11,562 nt of DNA. Origin: an uncultured Bacteroidota bacterium. GTDB lineage: Bacteria; Bacteroidota; Bacteroidia; Chitinophagales; Chitinophagaceae. The stretch covers positions 1 through 11,562 of the forward strand of contig CAMLGP010000030.1 in the NCBI GenBank assembly GCA_946479535.1, given 5' to 3'. Position 1 is the first letter of the stretch; the number at the start of each line of letters is the position of its first letter. Both the position numbers and the translations under genes were made by a program. This document shows positions 1 through 6,769 of the stretch, piece by piece. The notes under the pieces were generated by a model. The model was not told the DNA's origin, searched no databases, and saw only the letters and a program-made list of their open reading frames with translations.

Positions 1-45
1 TTTTAAAAAGCTTCCTGGCACAAAGGGCCATAAACTATAAATATA

Positions 46-92
46 TTTTCGGGTATTGGTGGTATTTACCATTCGCCGAAAACCCGAAAACC
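46..92. repeat. Nested inverted repeat with tandem 8-bp repeat upstream of the epimerase gene
   Basis: A perfect 9-bp inverted repeat is present: TTTTCGGGT at 46-54 and ACCCGAAAA at 82-90, separated by 27 nt. Inside it lies a small hairpin, TGGTA (60-64) and TACCA (67-71), with a 2-nt loop. The right side also holds a perfect tandem repeat, CGAAAACC at 77-84 and again at 85-92. Neither strand has a U-tract after the structure, so it does not look like a classical Rho-independent terminator. It lies 20 bp before the ATG of the dipeptide epimerase, so an operator or a leader-RNA structure is possible. The rest of bases 1-111 shows no gene, only AT-rich sequence. Function is inference; the repeats are seen directly. 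Confidence 0.5.
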
Positions 93-111
93 TAAGTCAT
101 AAAACACCTTC

Positions 112-1218
112 ATGCAACAATCATTACATATCCGCAAAATTGAATTGTATAAATTATCTATTCCCCTGAAAGAACCGTTCATAACTTCATTGGGAAGAGA
201 TGATTTTGCAAGGAATGTGCTGGTTGTGATTGAGACCAGTGAAGGGATTACCGGTTTTGGAGAGTGTAGCCCTTATATGGCGATCAGTGGCGAAAGCCAG
301 GATACCTGTTATACAGTAGGTGGTTATTTTGCAACCCTGTTCAAAGGAAAGGATGCACTGGCCATTGAAGAGCGGGTTGAGGAAATGGATAAACTGATCT
401 ATGGCAATTCCAGTATCAAGAGTGCATTTGATATGGCCCTGTATGATATTGCAGCGCAGCATGCAGGACTTCCCCTGTATAAATTTCTTGGTGGTGATAA
501 AAACAAGACCATTGCTACAGACTATACTGTGAGCATTGGTGAACCCCAAAAGATGGCAAAGGATGCCATCAGGATCAGAGATGAAGGTTATACTGCCATA
601 AAAGTAAAATTGGGAAAGGATGGCAAAAAGGATGTTGAGCGTATGAGAGCTATCCGGCAGGCGGTAGGAAAAGATATTCCTTTACGAATTGATGCCAACC
701 AGGGATGGAATGCTGAAGAAGCTATTGAAACGCTAAATGCCCTTTCTGCTTTTGATATTCAGCATTGTGAAGAACCTATACCGCGCTGGGATTTCATGAA
801 ACTTCCCGAAATAAGAAAGGCAAGTCCGATCCCTATTATGGCCGATGAAAGCTGCGGTGATGACCATGATGCCGAGAGATTGATCAGTATAAAGGCCTGT
901 GATTATATGAACATTAAGCTGGGGAAATCAGGTGGTATTTTTAAAGCACTAAAAATTGTAAAGCTCGCAGCCGATGCAGGCATTCATTTGCAGGTTGGGG
1001 GGTTTGTTGAATCACGACTGGCCATGACTGCTTTTGCTCATTTTTCCCTTTGTCACCCACTGATTGAGCATTTTGATTTTGATACAGCGCTTATGTTTAG
1101 CGAAGACCCGGTTACCGGAGGAATTCTTTATAGCAGGGAAGGAGTGATCACCGTTCCTGATAGTCCGGGACTGGGAGCATCTATTGGAGAAAAGATGATC
1201 AGTAAATGGTGCAGCTGA
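112..1218 (+). CDS. Dipeptide epimerase (L-Ala-D/L-Glu epimerase family, enolase superfamily)
   Basis: This is a cytosolic enolase-superfamily enzyme of the muconate lactonizing subgroup, predicted to epimerise dipeptides such as L-Ala-D-Glu released in murein recycling. The N-terminal capping domain covers about residues 1-125 and the TIM barrel about 126-350. The catalytic K-x-K is K164/K166. The Mg2+ ligands are D194 (in RIDANQGW), E220 (HCEEP) and D245 (MADES), and the second catalytic lysine is K269 (MNIKLGKSGG). A D-x-D pair, D322/D324 (FDFDT), matches the pair that binds the dipeptide amino group in characterised Ala-Glu epimerases, which favours this role over a muconate or succinylbenzoate enzyme. 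The length of 368 aa is normal. The ATG at 112 gives a complete N-terminus; no Shine-Dalgarno is visible. No murein-recycling partner is adjacent, so the exact dipeptide specificity is unproven. Confidence 0.9.
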   Translation: MQQSLHIRKIELYKLSIPLKEPFITSLGRDDFARNVLVVIETSEGITGFGECSPYMAISGESQDTCYTVGGYFATLFKGKDALAIEERVEEMDKLIYGNSSIKSAFDMALYDIAAQHAGLPLYKFLGGDKNKTIATDYTVSIGEPQKMAKDAIRIRDEGYTAIKVKLGKDGKKDVERMRAIRQAVGKDIPLRIDANQGWNAEEAIETLNALSAFDIQHCEEPIPRWDFMKLPEIRKASPIPIMADESCGDDHDAERLISIKACDYMNIKLGKSGGIFKALKIVKLAADAGIHLQVGGFVESRLAMTAFAHFSLCHPLIEHFDFDTALMFSEDPVTGGILYSREGVITVPDSPGLGASIGEKMISKWCS

Positions 1219-1245
1219 TTATTTCCATCATTTGCATTGACCTGA

Positions 1246-1857
1246 TCATTTTATTTCCGGAGGATTGTCTTTCCATCTCCAAAGATGAAGGCAGGCATAG
1301 GTTCGGTAAGGGCTCCATTTTTTAGAAATACGGAGAAGGTCCTCGCGGAATTTTTTCTTATCCTCTCTATCCAGCCTGTATAAATGGATCATTGCAGTCT
1401 GAACGCCCCAGTCATCAATCGCAAATATATCTTCCCGGCCCAATGCAAACATGAGGAGCATTTCTACTGTCCATCTGCCCACGCCTTTGATTTGGGTGAG
1501 ATATTCAATTATTTCCTCGTTATCCATTTTATTCAGCTTCTTATGGTCCATGCCATGATCCAGTTCAAACTGCGCCACGTTCTTAACATAATTGGCTTTG
1601 GCATTAGAGAGACCAATTGATCTTAGTTGTTCATGGGGAGTGTCAATAATTTGTTGAGGAGTAGGCTCTTTATGGCCATAAAGACCAATAAAGCGGGTAT
1701 GTATCACTTTTGCCACCTTAGTGGAAAGTTGCTGGCTCATGATGGAGGCGCAGAGATAATTACAAATATTCTTGCGTTTTTTAAGGGTATGCGATTCACC
1801 TTCTTCCACCAGCTTTTTCAATTTTCTGTCCTTGCTCAAATGCGCTTTATAATGCAT
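1246..1857 (-). CDS. AlkA-like DNA-3-methyladenine glycosylase II (HhH-GPD superfamily), compact form
   Basis: This base-excision-repair glycosylase is predicted to remove alkylated purines such as 3-methyladenine. The conserved helical start IMSQQLSTKVA is at residues 39-49. The helix-hairpin-helix (IKGVGRWTVEM) is at about 123-133. The catalytic aspartate is most likely D149 (AIDDWGVQ), and the C-terminal WSPYRTYACLHLW (181-193) closely resembles the equivalent part of E. coli AlkA. At 203 aa it lacks the N-terminal domain of E. coli AlkA and contains little beyond the catalytic HhH-GPD core; no iron-sulfur cysteine cluster of the EndoIII/MutY type is present. It converges on the epimerase gene (27 bp between stops) and is divergent from mnmD. 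The ATG at 1857 is the natural start. There is no Ada or AlkB neighbour to suggest an adaptive-response operon. Confidence 0.88.
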   Translation of the reverse strand: MHYKAHLSKDRKLKKLVEEGESHTLKKRKNICNYLCASIMSQQLSTKVAKVIHTRFIGLYGHKEPTPQQIIDTPHEQLRSIGLSNAKANYVKNVAQFELDHGMDHKKLNKMDNEEIIEYLTQIKGVGRWTVEMLLMFALGREDIFAIDDWGVQTAMIHLYRLDREDKKKFREDLLRISKKWSPYRTYACLHLWRWKDNPPEIK

Positions 1858-1939
1858 AGTTAATCCGCTTTTTGCTTTACCTACGGCTGGCGATGTAAAA
1901 TTAAATTACCTGATCAAATTAAGGGCGGGTAGATAAATA

Positions 1940-1947
1940 TAAATTTG
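1940..1947 (+). promoter_or_regulatory. Candidate Bacteroidota -7 box (TAAATTTG) for mnmD
   Basis: TAAATTTG matches the TAnnTTTG consensus exactly and ends 3 nt before the mnmD ATG at 1951. No good TTG -33 element is found about 19 nt upstream. If used, transcription would begin at or next to the start codon, giving a leaderless or nearly leaderless mRNA. The region is AT-rich, so a chance match is possible. Confidence 0.4.
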
Positions 1948-1950
1948 CAA

Positions 1951-2631
1951 ATGGAAAGGCGGGTTATCTCTACTGCAGACGGTTCCTCAACGGTTTCCAT
2001 TCCCGAAATGAATGTAACCTACCATTCCACGCATGGAGCGATCCAGGAATCATTGCATGTATTTATACAGGCGGGGTTGAATCAAACGCTTTCCAGGCTT
2101 TCCGCTGTTTCTATTCTTGAAATGGGTTTTGGTACAGGACTTAATGCCCTGCTAACATTAATGGAAGCGGAAGCAGCTAAAAAACCTGTACGCTATACTG
2201 CCATCGAATTGTACCCGTTAGAACCAGAGCAGATCAAAATGCTTAATTATTGTGAACAGCTGGATCGCAATGACCTTCAGGAAAGTTTTGAAAGCCTGCA
2301 TGGTTCAGCCTGGGAGAAAGATATTCCGGTTACCGAATATTTTACACTTTTAAAATCAGGAACTGATCTGTTGAAATTTGAAACTCCACAACACGGCCAG
2401 CAGTTTCATCTCATCTACTTCGATGCATTTGCGCCAGCTGCCCAACCCCAACTCTGGACCAGCAATGTATTTGAAAAATTATATGCGTCGCTTTCACCAG
2501 ATGGAATATTGGTTACCTATTGCAGCAAGGGAGATGTTCGGAGGGCAATGCAAGGCGCAGGTTTCAGGGTTGAAAAGCTGGCAGGCCCGCCTGGAAAGCG
2601 GGAAATGGTAAGGGCATGGAAGGAAATTTAG
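1951..2631 (+). CDS. mnmD: MnmD: tRNA 5-(aminomethyl)uridine(34) methyltransferase, stand-alone MnmC(m)-type
   Basis: This SAM-dependent methyltransferase of the former DUF752 family is predicted to convert nm5(s2)U34 to mnm5(s2)U34 in the tRNA wobble position. Numbered from the ATG at 1951 (226 aa), the family signature YHSTHGA starts at residue 24. The SAM-binding glycine loop EMGFGTG is at 57-63, the acidic end of strand 2 (AIELYP) follows at about 84-89, and the hallmark FDAFAP is at 157-162, followed by QPQLW. The C-terminal block with YCSKGDVRRAM and GPPGKREM is typical. A TTG two codons upstream (1945) is open in frame, but the ATG fits the family N-terminus better. The FAD-dependent MnmC oxidase domain is absent, and no separate copy is in the window. 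It is probably co-transcribed with the downstream oxidoreductase gene, 27 bp away. Confidence 0.9.
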   Translation: MERRVISTADGSSTVSIPEMNVTYHSTHGAIQESLHVFIQAGLNQTLSRLSAVSILEMGFGTGLNALLTLMEAEAAKKPVRYTAIELYPLEPEQIKMLNYCEQLDRNDLQESFESLHGSAWEKDIPVTEYFTLLKSGTDLLKFETPQHGQQFHLIYFDAFAPAAQPQLWTSNVFEKLYASLSPDGILVTYCSKGDVRRAMQGAGFRVEKLAGPPGKREMVRAWKEI

Positions 2632-2658
2632 TATATTCATCATTCTAAACCGCTAACG

Positions 2659-3990
2659 ATGTCTTCCAGAAAAAAATTCCTGCAGCAATCTGCCGCTTTG
2701 TTTGCCGGCGGTACCGTTTTAAATTCTCTGGATAATAAAGCCTTCGCCCTATTCAGGAACCGGTTTTCTCCGGCTGATCGATTAAATATCGGAGCCATTG
2801 GAATAAAAGGAATGGGCTGGTCCAATGTTACCTCTGCTCTGAAGGTTCCGGGTGCGAACCTTGTTGCTATATGTGATATAGACCAGAGCGTTATTGATCA
2901 GCGATTGGCTGATCTGAAAAAATGGAATATAGATACCAGCAAGGTTAAAACAACGGGTGATTATCGTACTATTCTTGACAATAAGGATATTGATCTGGTC
3001 ATCATTGGCACACCGGATCACTGGCATGCATTGATAATGATGCAAGCCTGTGAAGCAGGAAAACATGTGTATTGTGAAAAGCCGGTTGGAAATTCAATTG
3101 GTGAATGCCGTGCAATGATAGCTGCACAAAAAAAATATGATCGTGTAGTACAGGTAGGTCAATGGCAGCGTAGCCAGCAGCATTTCAAAGATGCAGTTGA
3201 TTTTGTTCATAGCGGTCAACTGGGTATGATCCGTACAGTTAAGGTGTCATGCTACCAGGGCTGGATGCGTCCTCAACCAGTGGTACCTGATAGTGCGCCA
3301 CCTCCGGGAGTGGATTATAAGACCTGGCTTGGGCCGGCACCCACAAGACCTTTTAATGCCAGCCGTTTTCATTTTCATTTCAGGTGGTTCTGGGATTATG
3401 CTGGTGGCTTAATGACAGACTGGGGAGTTCATCTTTTAGATTATGCTTTGCTGGGCATGAAAGCAGAAACACCGAAATCCATTTCAGCGCTGGGCGGCAA
3501 GTTTGCTTATCCCGAATTATACCAGGAAACACCGGATACACTTACCACACTATATGAATTTGATGGATTCAACCTGGTTTGGGACAGCGCAATGGGAATC
3601 GACAACGGTTCTTATGGAAGAACCCATTGCATTGCCTTTATCGGAAATAATGGGACGCTGGTGCTTGACAGATCAGGCTGGGAAGTGATTGAAGAGGCCC
3701 AGGCAAAGAATAAGGTCACCAGGGCATTTGTAAAGTCATCTGATAATGGTGTTGACAAACACTGGATCAATTTCACTGATGCCATTCGGAATAATAAAAA
3801 GGAAATCCTGAATTGCAATGTTGAAGCCGCCGCTCATGTTGCAACTGTTGCACAGATGGGCAATATTGCTTTTCGCACAGGGCAGAAACTGACCTGGGAT
3901 AAAGGCGCAGGAAAATTCACAGATAATAAAGTGAATGAGAAATACATGATGAAGGAATACCACAACGGCTATAAACTACCCAAAGTCTGA
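2659..3990 (+). CDS. Gfo/Idh/MocA family oxidoreductase with Tat-like signal peptide
   Basis: This is an NAD(P)-dependent oxidoreductase acting on a sugar, inositol or similar polyol; the substrate cannot be told from sequence. The N-terminus SSRKKFLQQSAALFAGG resembles a Tat signal but has R-K (residues 4-5) instead of twin arginine, with a plausible A-x-A cleavage site at AFA (28-30). The Rossmann start IGAIGIKGMG is at 44-53, with CDID at the end of strand 2 (72-75). The family EKP motif is E140-K141-P142. The C-terminal domain carries MTDWGVHLLDY (252-262), in which D254 and H258 sit where active-site residues of the family are found. The length of 443 aa is typical of exported Bacteroidota members. 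It follows mnmD by 27 bp and ends 12 bp from the convergent cysS stop. Many relatives sit in sugar-degradation clusters, but this one does not. Confidence 0.88.
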   Translation: MSSRKKFLQQSAALFAGGTVLNSLDNKAFALFRNRFSPADRLNIGAIGIKGMGWSNVTSALKVPGANLVAICDIDQSVIDQRLADLKKWNIDTSKVKTTGDYRTILDNKDIDLVIIGTPDHWHALIMMQACEAGKHVYCEKPVGNSIGECRAMIAAQKKYDRVVQVGQWQRSQQHFKDAVDFVHSGQLGMIRTVKVSCYQGWMRPQPVVPDSAPPPGVDYKTWLGPAPTRPFNASRFHFHFRWFWDYAGGLMTDWGVHLLDYALLGMKAETPKSISALGGKFAYPELYQETPDTLTTLYEFDGFNLVWDSAMGIDNGSYGRTHCIAFIGNNGTLVLDRSGWEVIEEAQAKNKVTRAFVKSSDNGVDKHWINFTDAIRNNKKEILNCNVEAAAHVATVAQMGNIAFRTGQKLTWDKGAGKFTDNKVNEKYMMKEYHNGYKLPKV

Positions 3991-4005
3991 TCTGGCAACG
4001 GATCA
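3988..4005. terminator. Short hairpin with GCAA tetraloop between convergent stop codons (weak bidirectional terminator candidate)
   Basis: TGATCTG (3988-3994) pairs with CGGATCA (3999-4005), with one T-G wobble, around a GCAA loop, a GNRA-type tetraloop when read on the + strand. The outer arms are the stop codons of the two convergent genes themselves. No U-tract follows on either strand, so intrinsic termination would be inefficient. It could equally be a chance result of two TGA codons facing each other. Confidence 0.3.
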
Positions 4006-5502
4006 TTCAAAACTGTAGCTCATGCTACCATCCTTTTCATCTTTGATAAGGATTCCCATTTCAGCCAGTTGTTTTCTGATCTTATCAGAGGTAGTAAAGT
4101 CTTTTTTGCCTTTGGCTTCCTTGCGGATATCAATCAGTAATTGTAGTACTCCCTGTAATTTATCATTATCGGCTTCTGAAATATCTTTCAAACCAAGAAT
4201 ATCCTCGATATAGAGACTGAACTGGTTTTTCAGGAACTCAAATGTCTCAGGTGATAAAGAAGACACTGCAATAGTTCTATCCTTCATGGAATTGATCACC
4301 GGCACCAGCTCAAACATGTTTGCCAGTACCCTGGCAGTGCTAATATCATCATTCATGAATTCCTCAAATTCTTCCACCAGTTTCCTGACCTTTCCATCCA
4401 GTTCTGAATTTATTTCTTTACCCGCAGTTTTCTCATACTGCAGTTTCTTCAGTGCCTCATATCCTTCCCACAATCTTTTTAATCCCTTCTCAGAACCCAT
4501 CAATGCCTCATTGCTGAAATCGAGTGTGCTACGATAATGGGTCTGCAGAATGAAGAAGCGGATCACAATGGGGTGATATGCTTTCTCCAGTGCAGGATGG
4601 TTACCACTGAAAAGCTGCGTTAACGAAATCTGGTTATTATATGCCTTACCCATCTTTTTACCATTGATGGTAATCATATTGTTGTGCATCCAGTAACGCA
4701 CGGGAGCTGTATGATTGCAAATGGTACTCTGTGCAATTTCACTTTCATGATGAGGAAACTGAAGATCCATTCCGCCGCCATGAATATCAAACTGGCTACC
4801 CAGGTATTTTGTTGCCATTGCAGAGCACTCAATATGCCAGCCGGGAAATCCTTCACCCCAGGGAGATTGCCAGCGCATGATATGCTCCGGCGCTGCATTT
4901 TTCCATAAAGCAAAATCTGCACGGTCTCTTTTTTCTTCCTGCCCTTCCAGGTTCTCCCTGGTAGTTTCCAAAAGATCATCAATAATGCGGCCACTGAGCT
5001 TGCCATAGTCATGGGAGGCAGCATATTTCTTTACATCAAAATATACAGAACCATTCACTTCATAAGCATATCCCTCCTTAATCAGCTTCTGGATCATTAC
5101 AATCTGTTCAACAACATGCCCGGTGGCAGTTGGTTCTATGGATGGAGACAGTGTATTGAACTCTGCCATACCCCAATGAAATAGATTGGTGTATTTGTGC
5201 ACCAGTTCCATTGGCTCCAGTTTTTCAAGTGTGGCCTTCTTTGATATCTTATCTTCTGCAGCACGGCCTTCTTCTTCAAAATGCCCTGCATCGGTAATGT
5301 TACGGACATAGCGAACCTTATAGCCTAAATGCATAAGATATCTGTACACCACATCAAATGTGATATATGGACGGGCATGGCCCAGATGGCTTTCCCCACT
5401 TACGGTGGGACCACACACATACATGCCTACATGCCCAGGTGTGATAGGGATAAAAACTTCTTTTTGCCTGCTATAAGAATTATAGACCTTTAATTCGCTC
5501 AT
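4003..5502 (-). CDS. cysS: Cysteine--tRNA ligase
   Basis: This class I aminoacyl-tRNA synthetase charges tRNA-Cys in the cytoplasm. The HIGH motif appears as HLGH at residues 39-42, after the conserved YVCGPTV. The zinc site that selects cysteine is complete by alignment with E. coli CysRS: C30, C226 (HIECSAM), H251 and E255 (PHHESEIAQS). The KMSKS loop reads K283-M-G-K-A287. The DALR-type helical region and C-terminal anticodon-binding part (about 365-499) are present, including the LADxR-like stretch DFTTSDKIRKQLAEMGI near the end. At 499 aa it is slightly longer than E. coli CysRS (461 aa), partly through a charged insertion at about 183-193. The ATG at 5502 has a GGAG five bases upstream, one of the few Shine-Dalgarno-like sites in the window. 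It appears monocistronic and has its own promoter candidate. Confidence 0.97.
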   Translation of the reverse strand: MSELKVYNSYSRQKEVFIPITPGHVGMYVCGPTVSGESHLGHARPYITFDVVYRYLMHLGYKVRYVRNITDAGHFEEEGRAAEDKISKKATLEKLEPMELVHKYTNLFHWGMAEFNTLSPSIEPTATGHVVEQIVMIQKLIKEGYAYEVNGSVYFDVKKYAASHDYGKLSGRIIDDLLETTRENLEGQEEKRDRADFALWKNAAPEHIMRWQSPWGEGFPGWHIECSAMATKYLGSQFDIHGGGMDLQFPHHESEIAQSTICNHTAPVRYWMHNNMITINGKKMGKAYNNQISLTQLFSGNHPALEKAYHPIVIRFFILQTHYRSTLDFSNEALMGSEKGLKRLWEGYEALKKLQYEKTAGKEINSELDGKVRKLVEEFEEFMNDDISTARVLANMFELVPVINSMKDRTIAVSSLSPETFEFLKNQFSLYIEDILGLKDISEADNDKLQGVLQLLIDIRKEAKGKKDFTTSDKIRKQLAEMGILIKDEKDGSMSYSFE

Positions 5503-5524
5503 TGTAACTCCAGTAAAAGTCTGG

Positions 5525-5532
5525 CAAAGATA
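5525..5532 (-). promoter_or_regulatory. Candidate Bacteroidota -7 box (TATCTTTG) for cysS
   Basis: Read on the - strand, TATCTTTG matches TAnnTTTG exactly and lies 22 nt upstream of the cysS ATG, predicting a leader of roughly 15-20 nt. No TTG -33 element is seen at the usual 19-21 nt spacing. Its position in the 88-bp gap between the EEP gene and cysS supports separate transcription of cysS. Confidence 0.5.
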
Positions 5533-5590
5533 GGGGGCAGAAGGCAGTTGCCGGCTGGGGAAGCTCTTGGGATGCTGTTAAAACGGGAAC

Positions 5591-6712
5591 TCATTTGGGC
5601 TTCAGCTGAACATCTGAAACAAGCATATAATGATCCGAGTAATCTTTTACAATGCGCTTAAACTGCCTGATCCTGAAATCATCTCCAGCAAATATGTAAT
5701 CTATCCTGAGCGTGGGTGATAAGGCAGAGAAGGTCCGTCCTATACCACCCCCTTTTTTTAAAAACGCATCCTGCATTTCCCCTCTCACTTTTGAGTAAGT
5801 ATAGGAATTGGGAACATCATTAAGGTCTGCGCAAAATAATAATGGATACGGTGAGTCATCCAGTACTTCTCCGATAATGTAAGCCTGAAGGCTCCGGTTG
5901 ATCACCGCATTCTTGATCTTTGAGATGATGGTACGTGAATTGGAAAGCAGGCTATCCTCCCCTCCTTTGATCTGGTTGATCTTTTGATAATCATTCCTTC
6001 CAAACTGTAGTGATTGGAGGTGTGTGGTATATACGCGAATTGTATCATTATTTACACGGATATCTGCATGTATCAGGGCATCGGGTAATGTAGGCCGCGG
6101 ATAACGGATCAAACCGGTATCAATTATTGGATACCTGGAAAAGATAATGCTGCCGGTCAAATGAGGAAAGCCGTCATCATCATGTGAAAAGTAATAATAG
6201 GGGTAATGAAGTTTATCACGGACATAATCTATATTGGCATAGTATGTATTGTCTGTTGAGTGAAAGAATTCCTGCAAACAAAGGATATCAGCATTCTGCT
6301 CACGGATCATATCCATCATTTTCAATCTTGTCTGGCTTCCCTTATTATTATTTCGTTTCATTTCAATGAACCGCGCCACATTCCATGTTGCAACCCTGAT
6401 AGAAGTTTTTTCCTTGTCCATTTTAAAGGAAGCGGGGATATGAAAAGCATAAAAATGAGAGATCCCTATTATACCCAGGAATAAGGCGATGCCCGAGATC
6501 AGTGCCAACTTCACCCGGATGAACAGCCACCATACAAAAAAAATCAGCACTATTACCAATAAAAAAGGAAATGCCAGGGCAAGAGTTGAAATGTACCACC
6601 AGTTTAGCGGATCAAGGTAGGCTGCAAGACAGGAAAGTAAGAAGAATAGTACGGCTACCAGGTTTACAACGATGAGTAATCGCTTGGTAAAACGACGAAG
6701 TTTGGTTGCCAT
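5591..6712 (-). CDS. Membrane-anchored endonuclease/exonuclease/phosphatase (EEP) family protein
   Basis: This is a metal-dependent phosphoesterase of the EEP/DNase I-like fold; the substrate (nucleic acid, phosphoinositide-like or other phosphodiester) is not evident. Three predicted membrane segments lie at about residues 11-31, 40-64 and 68-90. The first is preceded by a basic N-terminus, and a basic turn (RVK) lies between the second and third, so the catalytic domain is predicted to face the periplasm. Catalytic-type motifs follow in family order: N111 (ATWNVARF), E148 (CLQEF), H231 (TTHLQS), D296/N298 (ADLNDVP), D338 (RIDYIF) and D360/H361 (SDHYMLVSDV). All expected active-site residues are present, so it should be active. 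It starts 57 bp after the upstream rhomboid stop and is likely the last gene of the rhomboid operon; similar rhomboid-EEP neighbourhoods are known in Bacteroidota from memory. Confidence 0.87.
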   Translation of the reverse strand: MATKLRRFTKRLLIVVNLVAVLFFLLSCLAAYLDPLNWWYISTLALAFPFLLVIVLIFFVWWLFIRVKLALISGIALFLGIIGISHFYAFHIPASFKMDKEKTSIRVATWNVARFIEMKRNNNKGSQTRLKMMDMIREQNADILCLQEFFHSTDNTYYANIDYVRDKLHYPYYYFSHDDDGFPHLTGSIIFSRYPIIDTGLIRYPRPTLPDALIHADIRVNNDTIRVYTTHLQSLQFGRNDYQKINQIKGGEDSLLSNSRTIISKIKNAVINRSLQAYIIGEVLDDSPYPLLFCADLNDVPNSYTYSKVRGEMQDAFLKKGGGIGRTFSALSPTLRIDYIFAGDDFRIRQFKRIVKDYSDHYMLVSDVQLKPK

Positions 6713-6769
6713 ATTGCAATTTACAACATGTGCTTAAAAGATTATAGCCCTGGAGCTGTTGAAATGCCG

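Noticed and set aside
187..549. 120-codon open frame on the - strand inside the epimerase gene
   Set aside because: It lies wholly antisense to a gene with all catalytic motifs and its translation shows no recognisable family or composition of a real protein.
1903..1921. Direct repeat AAATTA at 1903-1908 and 1916-1921 in the alkA-like/mnmD gap
   Set aside because: It is six AT-only bases in AT-rich DNA with no further support, and could easily arise by chance.
1945..1950. TTG start two codons upstream of the mnmD ATG
   Set aside because: The ATG at 1951 gives the expected family N-terminus, and the TTG overlaps the candidate -7 box.
4674..5024. 116-codon open frame on the - strand within cysS
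   Set aside because: It is an alternative frame of the cysS catalytic core, which is intact in its own frame.
5543..5552. Short palindrome-like GGCAGTTGCC between the EEP gene and cysS
   Set aside because: It has only four paired bases per side and a tiny loop, with no T-run on either strand, so neither a terminator nor an operator can be supported.
6713..6720. Perfect 8-bp palindrome ATTGCAAT directly before the EEP start codon
   Set aside because: It is short and single, with no second copy nearby and no promoter element attached, so there is too little to call an operator.
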